From Pseudomonas psychrophila (GTDB taxonomy: Bacteria > Pseudomonadota > Gammaproteobacteria > Pseudomonadales > Pseudomonadaceae), in assembly GCF_001043005.1 (NCBI RefSeq), contig NZ_JYKZ01000006.1, positions 124,001-188,000 of the forward strand: DNA of 64,000 bases, given 5' to 3'. The first letter of the stretch is position 1. Every line of letters starts with the position of its first letter. A program made the position numbers and the translations under genes. The notes beneath the pieces were generated by a model. That model was not told the origin of the DNA, did not search any database, and was given only the letters and a program-made list of their open reading frames with translations. Positions 49,235 through 57,348 of this stretch are shown here, one piece after another.

Positions 49235-52176
49235 CAGGCGGCTCCTTCTTTAGTGGCAAGAGCGGATTGAGGGGCAGGCAGCGGGGCAAGCTGATTGCTC
49301 GGGCGATGGGCCCGCACAGACTGGTGAGCCAGTGCCGTGAGGATCAGCAGGGTCGCACCGACCACCACCGCATAAACGCCGATATCGAAGAACAGGGCGC
49401 TGGCCACATGGATATCCCCCAACAGCGGCAAGCTGAAGTGCGCGGTGTGGGTGGTCAGGAATGGATAACCCAAGGGGATTGCGCCCAGCCCGGTCAGGGT
49501 CGCGCACAACAGCCCGGTGCCCATCCAGCGCAAGGGGCGCAGGCTCATTTGCGCTTCGACCCACTGTGTGCCGGCAACCATGTATTGCAGGATAAACGCG
49601 ACCGACATCACCAGGCCTGCGACAAAGCCGCCGCCCGGTTGGTTATGGCCGCGCATGAACAGGTACATGGACACCACAAAGGCAATCGGCAGCAGCAAGC
49701 GCACCAGCACTGCCGGCACCATCATAAAGCCCAGTGCGGTATCGCTGGCGCTGCGGGGGTTGACCAGGTCGGTCATCACGTCCTTGGCCAAGAGCCGCTG
49801 CTGTGCAGGGAGTTGCATGCTTTCTTTGGAAGGGCGGAAGCGACGCAGCAGGGCGAATACCGTCAGTGCCACAGCGGCCAGAACGGTGATTTCACCCAGA
49901 GTGTCGAAGCCACGGAAATCCACCAGCATCACATTCACCACATTGCTGCCGCCGCCTTCAGGCAGCGCCCGGCTGAGGTAGAACGAAGAAATGTCGTTGG
50001 GGGTCTGGCGTGTCAGCATCGCGTAGGACAGCAACGCCATGCCGCCACCCACTGCCGTAGACAGCAGCAAGTCGCGCAAACGACGGATCTGCGCCTTGCG
50101 CAGGGTGCCCGGCAGTGGCGAGACTTCTTCGATACGGCGTGGCAACCAGCGCAGGCCCAGCAGTATCAGCACCGTGGTCACGACCTCGACCACCAGTTGG
50201 GTCAAGGCCAGATCCGGCGCCGAGAACCATACAAAGGTGACGCAGGTCATCAGGCCGCACACGCTGACCATCGTCAGGGCTGCGAGACGGTGGTACTTGG
50301 CTTGCCAGGCGGCGCCCAGTGCACAGGCAATCGCCAGCAGCCACAGGGTGATGAAGGCAATCGAACCCGGTATTTTCGGGCGATCGCCCCAGCTCAGGCC
50401 GCTGTAGAACATCGGGATCAGCCCGGCAATCACGGCAACCAGAATCAACAGGAACAGCTGGGTTTGCAGGCGCTGGGTGCTGATGCGTCGTTCAAGCCGC
50501 CGCGCGCCGCGCATGATCACTACCAGGCTGCGCTCGAAGAAACGCTTGCCATTGAAGAACTTGCTCAGCGGCGGGTACGGGAAGCGACCGAGCTTGAGCT
50601 GTTTGCGCAACAGCACATACAGCAAGATGCCGCCGGACATGGCAATCAGGCTCATGATCATCGGTGCATTCAGGCCGTGCCAGATGGCCAGGCTGTATTC
50701 GGGCAACTCGCCCCCCACCACCGGTTGTGCGGCGGCGGCGAGCAGCGGGCCGACGGTTTGTGCCGGGAAAATCCCGACCATCAGGCAGGTGAATACCAGC
50801 AGCTCGACCGGGGCGCGCATCCAGCGTGGAGGCTCGTGCGGAGTGTGTGGCAGGTTGGTCGCAGGCGGGCCGAAAAACACGTCCACGGTAAAGCGAAGGG
50901 CGTAGGCCACGCTGAACGTGCCGGCGATGGTCGCAATGACCGGCAGGGCGATTTCGACCCAGGCCGTGGAGTTGATGAACACGGTTTCAGCAAAGAACAT
51001 CTCTTTGGACAGGAAACCGTTCAGCAGCGGCACCCCGGCCATCGAGGCACTGGCCACCATGGCCAGGGTTGCGGTGTAGGGCATGAGCTTGAACAGGCCG
51101 CTGAGCTTGCGAATGTCACGGGTGCCGCTCTCGTGGTCGATGATCCCGGCCGCCATGAACAGAGAGGCTTTAAACGTTGCGTGGTTAAGGATGTGGAACA
51201 CCGCGGCAACGGCCGCCAGCGGGCTGTTAAGGCCCAGCAGCAGGGTAATCAGGCCCAGGTGGCTGATGGTCGAATAGGCCAGCAGGCCTTTAAGGTCATT
51301 TTGAAACATCGCGCAGTAAGCGCCCAGCACCAGGGTGCAGGCACCGGCGCCGCTAACAATCCAGAACCACTCCTCACTGCCCGACAGGGAGGGCCAGAGG
51401 CGAGCAAGCAGAAACACCCCGGCCTTGACCATCGTTGCCGAGTGCAGATAAGCCGATACGGGGGTGGGCGCCGCCATGGCGTGGGGCAGCCAGAAGTGAA
51501 ACGGGAATTGCGCACTTTTGCTCAGGGCGCCGATCAGGATCAGGGGGAGCAGGATTGGATACAGACTGTGGGCGCGGATCTTGTCGCCCGCCGCGAGCAC
51601 GGCATCCAGATCATAGCTGCCGACGACATGGCCAAGCAGCATGACCCCCGCCAGCAGACACAACCCCCCGGCGCCAGTGACCATCAGCGCCATATAAGCG
51701 CCGCGTCGGGCATCCGAGCGGTGGTGCCAATAACCAATCAGCAAGAATGAAAAGAGGCTGGTCAGCTCCCAGAAAAATACGATCTGGATCAGGTTGCCCG
51801 ACAGTACCAGGCCGAGCATGGCACCCATAAACGCCAGGAAAAACGCAAAGAAGCGCGGAACCGGGTCTTCAGGTGACATGTAGTAGCGGGCGTACAGCGA
51901 CACCAGCGTGCCGATGCCAAGCACCAGAATCGAGAACAGCCAGGCGAATCCGTCCAGGCGCAGGACAAAATTCAAGCCGAGACTGGGCAGCCACATGAAC
52001 TCTTCACGAATGACGCCGCCGTGGGCGATTTGCGGATAGAGCATGGCTACTTGAACAGTACCGATCAAAGCAATAAGACCGGCCAACAGTGATTCACTGT
52101 TACGTGCGTTATGCGGCAAAACAGCCGCCAGACAGCTGCCAACGAAGGGCAGAAGCAGTAGAACTATCAGGGACAT
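49234..52176 (-). CDS. mnhA: Mrp/Sha antiporter fused subunit A-B
   Basis: The 980-residue protein joins the NuoL-like A subunit (residues about 1-780, with VFFWELTSLFSFLLIGYWHH and SKSAQFPFHFWLPHAMAAPT) to the B-type C-terminal domain (about 820-950; LYLFMRGHNQPGGGFVAGLV). The A-B fusion places it in the group 2 Mrp systems (PhaAB of Sinorhizobium, Sha of P. aeruginosa). It is the first gene of the operon, so its promoter should lie in 52177-52354, where I see no strong consensus. Confidence 0.94.
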   Translation of the reverse strand: MSLIVLLLLPFVGSCLAAVLPHNARNSESLLAGLIALIGTVQVAMLYPQIAHGGVIREEFMWLPSLGLNFVLRLDGFAWLFSILVLGIGTLVSLYARYYMSPEDPVPRFFAFFLAFMGAMLGLVLSGNLIQIVFFWELTSLFSFLLIGYWHHRSDARRGAYMALMVTGAGGLCLLAGVMLLGHVVGSYDLDAVLAAGDKIRAHSLYPILLPLILIGALSKSAQFPFHFWLPHAMAAPTPVSAYLHSATMVKAGVFLLARLWPSLSGSEEWFWIVSGAGACTLVLGAYCAMFQNDLKGLLAYSTISHLGLITLLLGLNSPLAAVAAVFHILNHATFKASLFMAAGIIDHESGTRDIRKLSGLFKLMPYTATLAMVASASMAGVPLLNGFLSKEMFFAETVFINSTAWVEIALPVIATIAGTFSVAYALRFTVDVFFGPPATNLPHTPHEPPRWMRAPVELLVFTCLMVGIFPAQTVGPLLAAAAQPVVGGELPEYSLAIWHGLNAPMIMSLIAMSGGILLYVLLRKQLKLGRFPYPPLSKFFNGKRFFERSLVVIMRGARRLERRISTQRLQTQLFLLILVAVIAGLIPMFYSGLSWGDRPKIPGSIAFITLWLLAIACALGAAWQAKYHRLAALTMVSVCGLMTCVTFVWFSAPDLALTQLVVEVVTTVLILLGLRWLPRRIEEVSPLPGTLRKAQIRRLRDLLLSTAVGGGMALLSYAMLTRQTPNDISSFYLSRALPEGGGSNVVNVMLVDFRGFDTLGEITVLAAVALTVFALLRRFRPSKESMQLPAQQRLLAKDVMTDLVNPRSASDTALGFMMVPAVLVRLLLPIAFVVSMYLFMRGHNQPGGGFVAGLVMSVAFILQYMVAGTQWVEAQMSLRPLRWMGTGLLCATLTGLGAIPLGYPFLTTHTAHFSLPLLGDIHVASALFFDIGVYAVVVGATLLILTALAHQSVRAHRPSNQLAPLPAPQSALATKEGAA

Positions 52177-52354
52177 AGGCTTCTAATCTGCAGGAGTTTG
52201 TAAGCGATCATACGTGGCGAGTTGCAGATCACCAACAGCGAACCTGTGGCTGAATCCTACAAAGTCTGTCGATAACCGGTCAGGTTTCCTACAGCTCTCT
52301 CCTTGTATAACCGCTTATAAGTAAAAAATCGTACCGGTTCACAGGCGTGCAGTT

Positions 52355-53284
52355 CTAATCGCAGGCTTGGTCGCCTTGCTTTTCCTCACGCTCTTCGAGC
52401 TTGTTACCTTTTGTTTTTAACTCACTCACGATCACCGCTGCAACAATCAATGCCGCGCCAAGCAGTGCAATGCCAGGCAATCGCTCCCCCGCAAGACGCC
52501 CGGCGATGCCGGCCCAGACAGGTTCACCCGCATAAATAAGGGTGGCGCGGGTAGGCGAAACACTCTTCTGAGCCCAATTCATCGCAACCTGAATGGCCGC
52601 GCTGGCAGCGCCCAGGCCAACGGCACTGGCTAACAATAGCCATGAAAAGTCAGGAATGGCTTCTTGAGTTGGCACAATCATCAAGAATGCCAGAATAGAC
52701 GCTGTGCTGAGTTGAACGATGGTTACCCGACGCACGTCGACTTTGCCTGCATAAGCACTGATCAGAATGATTTCGGCCGCTATGGCAATGGCGCTGATCA
52801 GCGTGGCGATCTCCCCCGGGCTGAAATCCAGGGACGCACCGCTCGGACCGGACAACAACATCAGCCCGGTAAAGGCCAGCATGATCCCCAGGCTGGGCAT
52901 CAAACCGGGCCTGCGCCCCAGCACCAGCCACTGCAGCAGAGGCACGAAGGGGACGTAAAGCGCGGTAATGAAGGCTGACTGGCTACTAGGGATGGTCTGT
53001 AGGCCAATGGTTTGCAAGCCGTAGCCAAGCATGATCGAGACACCGATAAACATACCCGCCTTGAGCTCGAACAGCGTAATACCGCGCAGACTGCGAAGTG
53101 AAAACAGAGAGACGATGACCGCCGCCGCCGCAAAGCGCAGGCCTACAAAAAACATCGGTCCGCTCGCCGTCAGTGCATGCTGCACCAATAGAAAGGTGAC
53201 GCCCCACACCATGGTGATCAGGATCAGCACGCACTCCGCTTTACTTAAGCGGGAGGTCAAAGACAGCAGTCTGGTAAGTTTCAA
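52355..53284 (-). CDS. EamA/DMT superfamily transporter
   Basis: The protein has ten predicted helices in two EamA repeats (MVWGVTFLLVQHALTASGP; LIYAGEPVWAGIAGRLAGER). The frame stays open to 53467, but that start would overlap the divergent regulator. A TTG at 53284 gives 309 residues, the usual length, and is preferred with moderate confidence. It probably exports a metabolite controlled by the divergent XRE-cupin protein. Confidence 0.82.
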   Translation of the reverse strand: MKLTRLLSLTSRLSKAECVLILITMVWGVTFLLVQHALTASGPMFFVGLRFAAAAVIVSLFSLRSLRGITLFELKAGMFIGVSIMLGYGLQTIGLQTIPSSQSAFITALYVPFVPLLQWLVLGRRPGLMPSLGIMLAFTGLMLLSGPSGASLDFSPGEIATLISAIAIAAEIILISAYAGKVDVRRVTIVQLSTASILAFLMIVPTQEAIPDFSWLLLASAVGLGAASAAIQVAMNWAQKSVSPTRATLIYAGEPVWAGIAGRLAGERLPGIALLGAALIVAAVIVSELKTKGNKLEEREEKQGDQACD

Positions 53285-53377
53285 TGGCGTCGCAACCTTG
53301 CGTGCTATAGGACAGGAGACGCACAATGCGTCAAAGCTGGGCAGTATACTGCGCAGCCCCACAAGGTGAGCAATATA

Positions 53378-53941
53378 GTGCCCAAAGAAAATTCGCAACG
53401 TGCTTCGGTTTTGCAGCACGTCAGTCAAAACGTACGACGCCTCAGGCTGCTTTCGCACCTGAGCCAAAGCACATTGGCAGAACTGTCCGGCGTGAGTCGG
53501 CGAATGCTGGTCGCTATCGAGGCGGGCGAAAAGAACGTCAGCCTGAGCACCCTTGACCGAGTTGCAGAGGCGCTGAACGTAGCCTTCAGCGATCTGATCC
53601 AGGCCCCGGGCTCACCAGACCCGAGCCGCATCAACGAAGTGGCCTGGACGGGGACGAAGCCGGGCAGCAAAGCCGTACTCCTGTCCAAAGCCACCGCCAC
53701 CCGCGAAGTCGAGCTTTGGGAATGGACGTTGGAACCGGGAGAGGAATACCACTCCCAGGCAGACGCCGAAGGCTGGAGCGAACAACTCTACGTATTCGAA
53801 GGCTGCCTGACCCTGGTGATGGACGAAGAGGCGCTACGTTTTAGTGCGGGAGAGTTCTACATGTACGCCAGCAACCGACCCCATGCCTACCGCAACGAAG
53901 GCGAGGGGATATTGCGGTTTGTGCGCAATGTCGTGATCTGA
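53378..53941 (+). CDS. XRE-cupin transcriptional regulator
   Basis: The 187-residue protein pairs an N-terminal XRE helix-turn-helix (about 18-75; LSQSTLAELSGVSRRMLVAI) with a C-terminal cupin domain (about 110-185). I prefer the GTG at 53378 because GGTGAG sits 7 bp upstream; a GTG at 53366 is in frame. XRE-cupin proteins usually repress a neighbouring exporter or catabolic gene and sense a small molecule in the cupin. The divergent EamA gene fits this. Confidence 0.88.
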   Translation: MPKENSQRASVLQHVSQNVRRLRLLSHLSQSTLAELSGVSRRMLVAIEAGEKNVSLSTLDRVAEALNVAFSDLIQAPGSPDPSRINEVAWTGTKPGSKAVLLSKATATREVELWEWTLEPGEEYHSQADAEGWSEQLYVFEGCLTLVMDEEALRFSAGEFYMYASNRPHAYRNEGEGILRFVRNVVI

Positions 53942-53987
53942 AAACCCGTGCCAGAGAAATAACTAAAAATTATTAGAATTCAGGGGG

Positions 53988-54016
53988 TTGCCAGCTTCAA
54001 CCTTCTAGTACATAAT
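53988..54016 (+). promoter_or_regulatory. Sigma-70 promoter upstream of tRNA-Cys
   Basis: TTGCCA (53988-53993), a 17-bp spacer and CATAAT (54011-54016) are followed by a G+C-rich discriminator. It lies about 110 bp before tRNA-Cys, leaving a short unexplained leader. Confidence 0.6.
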
Positions 54017-54133
54017 GCGCGCCATCAGCCCGGGGGCAACTACCTGAAGCGCTGAAGAATCAAATAGTTGTAGCGATAAGTCGCAGTAACACACTCTTGT
54101 TTTTGATGTTTCTCAGAAGCCTCAAGCGCAATT

Positions 54134-54207
54134 GGCCGAATAGCAAAATGGTTATGCAGCGGATTGCAAATCCGCCCACGCCGGTTCGATTCCGGCTTCG
54201 GCCTCCA
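54134..54207 (+). tRNA. tRNA-Cys (anticodon GCA)
   Basis: A 74-base tRNA with acceptor GGCCGAA/TTCGGCC, anticodon GCA at 54166-54168 and encoded CCA. Its 3' part is the left copy of the attachment repeat. Confidence 0.97.
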
Positions 54208-54226
54208 CATTCGAAAGCCCCGTAGA
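54160..54226. other. Left attachment repeat (attL)
   Basis: Sixty-seven bases, from CGGATTGCAAATCCGCC in the anticodon arm through the tRNA CCA end to CCCCGTAGA in the terminator stem, are identical to 60554-60620. Looser similarity continues for another 30 bp. Confidence 0.9.
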
Positions 54227-54247
54227 TTAGCGTCTACGGGGTTTTTT
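54218..54247 (+). terminator. Terminator of tRNA-Cys
   Basis: CCCCGTAGA and TCTACGGGG form a 9-bp stem with a 6-base loop, followed by six T residues. Confidence 0.88.
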
Positions 54248-54305
54248 ATTGGGCGCAGGAAAGTGAAGAGTTCCGAAACTTTAGGGGTGGAGTTCCGAAA
54301 CTATT

Positions 54306-54650
54306 TCATTGTGACGGCTTCGCGATGGCTCCAGGGCGCCGGTAAACCCTCTTGGTGTTTTCCTGTTTTGAGTGATCAAGCAGCAAGCTGGCATCACCAA
54401 TATCAGTAATTTATGAAGCGGCTTACGGACGTATGCCTTTGATATTGGAACTGGGCAAACTTTTCTGCATCACTCTGGTTGCCTTCGACGATTGCTTGAG
54501 TCTGGCTTTCTCTCGGGCATCATCCCAGCGGTTGCGCAACATTTCCTGTGATACCTGTCTCCCGGATGTATTCAAAATAAAACGAGCAGAGCTGTGCTGT
54601 TTGTTCCTGGTGCATATATCTTCGATTAGCATGCCCAGGCTGGCCCGCAG
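54306..54650 (-). pseudogene. Phage tyrosine integrase remnant (C-terminal part)
   Basis: The frame reads SSARFILNTSGRQVSQEMLR and NRWDDAREKA, then GIRP-stop-AAS-stop-ITDIGDASLLLDHSKQENT and KRVYRRPGAIAKPSQ to the natural stop at 54306. This is the C-terminus of a tyrosine recombinase including the nucleophilic Tyr (KRVYRR), with two nonsense codons in the conserved RPKAASE segment. The catalytic core upstream is missing. Its end lies 59 bp from the tRNA-Cys terminator, the usual place for an integrase of a tRNA-targeting element. Confidence 0.75.
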
Positions 54651-54885
54651 CGGTCATGGTCAGATTGCGGATAGTGCTGGTCACCACTAGCGGGTTTCGA
54701 ATTGATGATCCTAGCGACCTCACTACGTCGACGGCGTAACTCCTGCCTTCCAGCTCCATGACGCGGTTGATAGGGCCGGTGATAACGAGTTCGGGTACCG
54801 GCGGGGAGCTCGCTGCAGGGAAGATCAAAGTCGCTGTGGGTATTTCTCGGGCACGATCAAGCGCCCGCTGTGCGATTGAGTTCAT
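54520..54885 (-). CDS. Hypothetical phage protein, probably a fusion fragment
   Basis: An open frame of 121 residues starts at the ATG at 54885, 15 bp after the methyltransferase remnant. The first 80 residues look coherent (PELVITGPINRVMELEGRSY; NPLVVTSTIRNLTM). The last 35 run out of frame across the integrase remnant and are probably not native. The gene is likely a 3'-truncated phage gene of unknown function. Confidence 0.4.
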   Translation of the reverse strand: MNSIAQRALDRAREIPTATLIFPAASSPPVPELVITGPINRVMELEGRSYAVDVVRSLGSSIRNPLVVTSTIRNLTMTAAGQPGHANRRYMHQEQTAQLCSFYFEYIRETGITGNVAQPLG

Positions 54886-54900
54886 TGGGTTGCCTCGGGA

Positions 54901-55560
54901 TTAATCGTTGCGGATGATGCCCACAAGATCGCCATCGCGCAGGACGGCGGTCTCTTTCAGCTCCAGCAGGACAGCAGCGGCGTGTTCAAGATTGATGGCG
55001 TAGAGGTAAATGCTGAAGGTGCCTTCTTCGGTTTTAACGTCGACAGGGTAGAGCTGCCATTGCAGGCCGTTGACCATGGCGACCCGAGCCAGTGTAGCCA
55101 TAGGCGGTGGACTGAAACTGTTACCGTACATATGCACTTACTGGGTTTTGGTGAGGGGCTTGCCGTCAGCGCCGTGGCTGATTATGTAGTCGTCCGGGAA
55201 GCATTGGGCCTTGTACAACTCGGCCGGTTGCAGCATCCGCAGGCAGATGTCGACGATCACATACGGCGTGCCCTTGATGGTCACGGTGACCAGTGCCAAC
55301 TGATCACGCGTGGTGATGGTTGGTGCGGGCGCTGCAATGTCTCCCGCGTCACTGGTGCCGTAGTAACTGATCAGGAATGCAGCAACCCGAAGTGCGCCGG
55401 CTTCAACCTCCGGGGAGAGTTGCAGTTCAACCAAAGAGCTCTTGCCTCCGCCGCCTGCACTGATTGTGTGCAGTGGCTCATTCAGGTCTCGTGCATCGCA
55501 GTTTCCACGCAAGTGCACCAGGTTGGCCGTGACTAATTGTTGTTGGCTGGGCGTGACCAA
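54901..55560 (-). pseudogene. Phage DNA cytosine-5 methyltransferase remnant
   Basis: Only the C-terminal third remains. TANLVHLRGNCDARDLNEPL, DAGDIAAPAPTITTRDQLAL and MLQPAELYKAQCFPDDYII are target-recognition and late-motif segments of C5 methyltransferases. An in-frame TAA at 55138-55140 then interrupts before the motif X-like VHMYGNSFSPPPM, which continues in the same frame. Motifs I-IV with the catalytic PC are missing. The tail after motif X (QWQLYPVDVKTEEGTFSIYL) may belong to a separate small phage gene. Confidence 0.75.
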
Positions 55561-55991
55561 TACATCAAGCGCTCCACGGACATGATTGTTTTTCCGTCGA
55601 GTTCTATGACCTGAACACTTGGGACACTGAAGGCAAGCCTGTGTCCGCGAGACGCCGCTGGAAGACTGGCAACCCCGCCGAGTTCGGACCAGGACAGCTT
55701 GGTGCCAGCTACTTGTCCAAAGAGGTCCGCTGGGGATTCAAGCGCAACATTTTGATCTGGGCTCGACAGATGATCACGAAATACGCAGGGCAAGAGGCTG
55801 GTCGTGTCTATCTGGTCCCTTCTAACACGGCGTTGGATAAAGTCAACAGCATGAGTCGCGCTGTAGCTGCGCCGGTCAACAGCAGAAGCAGCGTCATGGT
55901 GTCCCGCCAGAACAACGGCGGTCACCCGGGTACGCCGGGCTACCAGCAGATTGCTCATGCGGTTTGGGCTTTTTTGAAATTTAACGTGTAG
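55557..55991 (+). pseudogene. 5'-truncated phage tail-type gene
   Basis: An uninterrupted frame without a proper start encodes SVEFYDLNTWDTEGKPVSAR, GPGQLGASYLSKEVRWGFKR and NNGGHPGTPGYQQIAHAVWA, ending at 55991. The H-P-x-x-x-G-Y-Q-Q-I end resembles the last block of SGNH-type hydrolase domains on phage tail proteins. The join with the methyltransferase remnant at about 55560 marks a deletion that removed the front of both genes. Confidence 0.6.
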
Positions 55992-56051
55992 CTCCTAACA
56001 TTAATCATCGAGCCCGCCACTGAGCGGGCTTTCTTATATCTGGAGAGCGCT

Positions 56052-56720
56052 ATGTCCCTCGCCGTGCAGCAACTGCTGCAGATCCTCCCGAACGCCAGCC
56101 AAGTTGCTGGCGTTTTTTTTCCTGTTTTAAACACAGCCATGAGCCGGTACCAGATTGTTGGTACCAATCGCATCGCAGCCTTCATCGCACAGGTCGGCCA
56201 CGAATCCGGCCAGTTAACGCGCGTGGTGGAAAATATCAACTACAGCGCTGACGGTCTGGCCAATACATGGCCGAGCCGATACGCCGAGCCAGACGGTCAG
56301 GGTGGATACGTCAAAGTGCAGGTGGCTGGCAAAGTGCGCAACAAACCGAACACCTTTGCACTGACCGTTGACCGCAAACCCGAACAGATCGCCAACATCA
56401 CCTACGGTAACCGCATGGGCAACACCGCCTCCGGCGATGGCTGGAAGTAACGCGGACGTGGCCTAATCCAGATCACCGGAAAGAACAACTACCATGCCTG
56501 CGGCGAAGGGCTGGGCCTTGACCTGATCAAGCAGCCCGAGCTGCTGGAGAAGCCACAGCACGCCTGCATGTCAGCGGCATGGTTCTGGGCGACCAAGGGC
56601 CTGAGCACACTGGCCGACGCGGGCCAGTTCGACAAGATCACCCAGCGCATCAACGGTGGCCAGAATGGCGCGGCGGATCGGCAGGCGCTGTACGCCCGTG
56701 CGCACAAGGTGTTGGCGTGA
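56052..56720 (+). pseudogene. GH19-type phage endolysin with nonsense codon
   Basis: This would be a 222-residue lysozyme/chitinase-like endolysin. AAFIAQVGHESGQLTRVVEN carries the catalytic Glu region. After TASGDGWK the frame hits TAA (56448-56450) where a Tyr codon is expected, then continues with RGRGLIQITGKNNYHACGEG and a normal C-terminus to 56720. A single base change (TAC to TAA) explains it. Its stop overlaps the i-spanin start (GTGA). Confidence 0.85.
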
Positions 56721-56975
56721 AGATTGATGCGGTGAAGTGGGGTGGGGTGCTGCTGATCATCCTGGCCGTGAGGGCGGGCAGCGCGTGGGCCGCATGAGAG
56801 TGGCAGGCCAACGCCTATGGTCAGCAGTGGGCCACCAAGGAAGCTGCCCACCAAACCGAGCGCACCAATCTGGCCAACGCCAACTCTGCGCAAATTCTGG
56901 TAGAGCAAGGCAAGCGCCTCGCCCTGGAGCAATGGCTGGCAGCAAGTGACCAAACCTATTACAGAGCTCTGACCG

Positions 56976-57209
56976 ATGAGAAAACGAAACAGGCACGTCT
57001 GCTTGATCGCCTTGCTACTGCTGACCTGCGATTGTCAGTCCAACTTGACGCCGCAACTGGTTGTGACGCAGTGCACACCGCCACCGCCACCGCCACCGCC
57101 ACCGCCACCTGCGGCGACGGCGTGGTTTATGGAGCCACGAGAGTACGACTTGACCCAGTGCATGCTCAACGAATTATCGGAATCACCAGCGACGGCGACC
57201 AGGGACTGA
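56976..57209 (+). CDS. Rz1-like o-spanin lipoprotein, nested in Rz
   Basis: The 77-residue frame lies entirely inside the Rz frame, shifted by one base. It has a lipoprotein-like signal (LIALLLLTC, Cys18) and a long proline run (11 Pro), as expected for Rz1 proteins. With Rz broken it is probably non-functional in lysis. The length and end look intact. Confidence 0.65.
   Translation: MRKRNRHVCLIALLLLTCDCQSNLTPQLVVTQCTPPPPPPPPPPPAATAWFMEPREYDLTQCMLNELSESPATATRD
57081..57104 (+). repeat. CCACCG hexanucleotide repeat in overlapping spanin frames
   Basis: Four perfect CCACCG units with degenerate units on both sides (57075-57110) encode Pro-Pro in the Rz1 frame and Thr-Ala in the Rz frame. Confidence 0.85.
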
Positions 57210-57348
57210 TAGCATTGAAGGCATGCCAATCGTACATTAGAGCTGTGGTGCAATAAGCCTAGCTTGGACTAGTCATTGAATTTTAAGTCCTGCCCAGATC
57301 CTGTGAGTAAGGTCTTCTAGGCAGGAAATTAAAATTTACTGTTGAGCC

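Larger units (their letters stand above)
56717..57256 (+). pseudogene. Rz-like i-spanin with nonsense codon
   Basis: The frame begins at a GTG overlapping the endolysin stop: a membrane helix (WGGVLLIILAVRAGSAWAA), then TGA at 56795-56797, then EWQANAYGQQWATKEAAHQT and a long coiled coil to 57256, as in phage Rz proteins. The o-spanin frame is nested inside. A Thr-Ala run comes from the hexanucleotide repeat at 57081. Confidence 0.75.

Noticed and set aside
49267-51750. An 827-codon open frame antisense to the Mrp A-B gene
   Set aside because: His/Gln/Arg-rich composition typical of a shadow; the sense gene is unambiguous.
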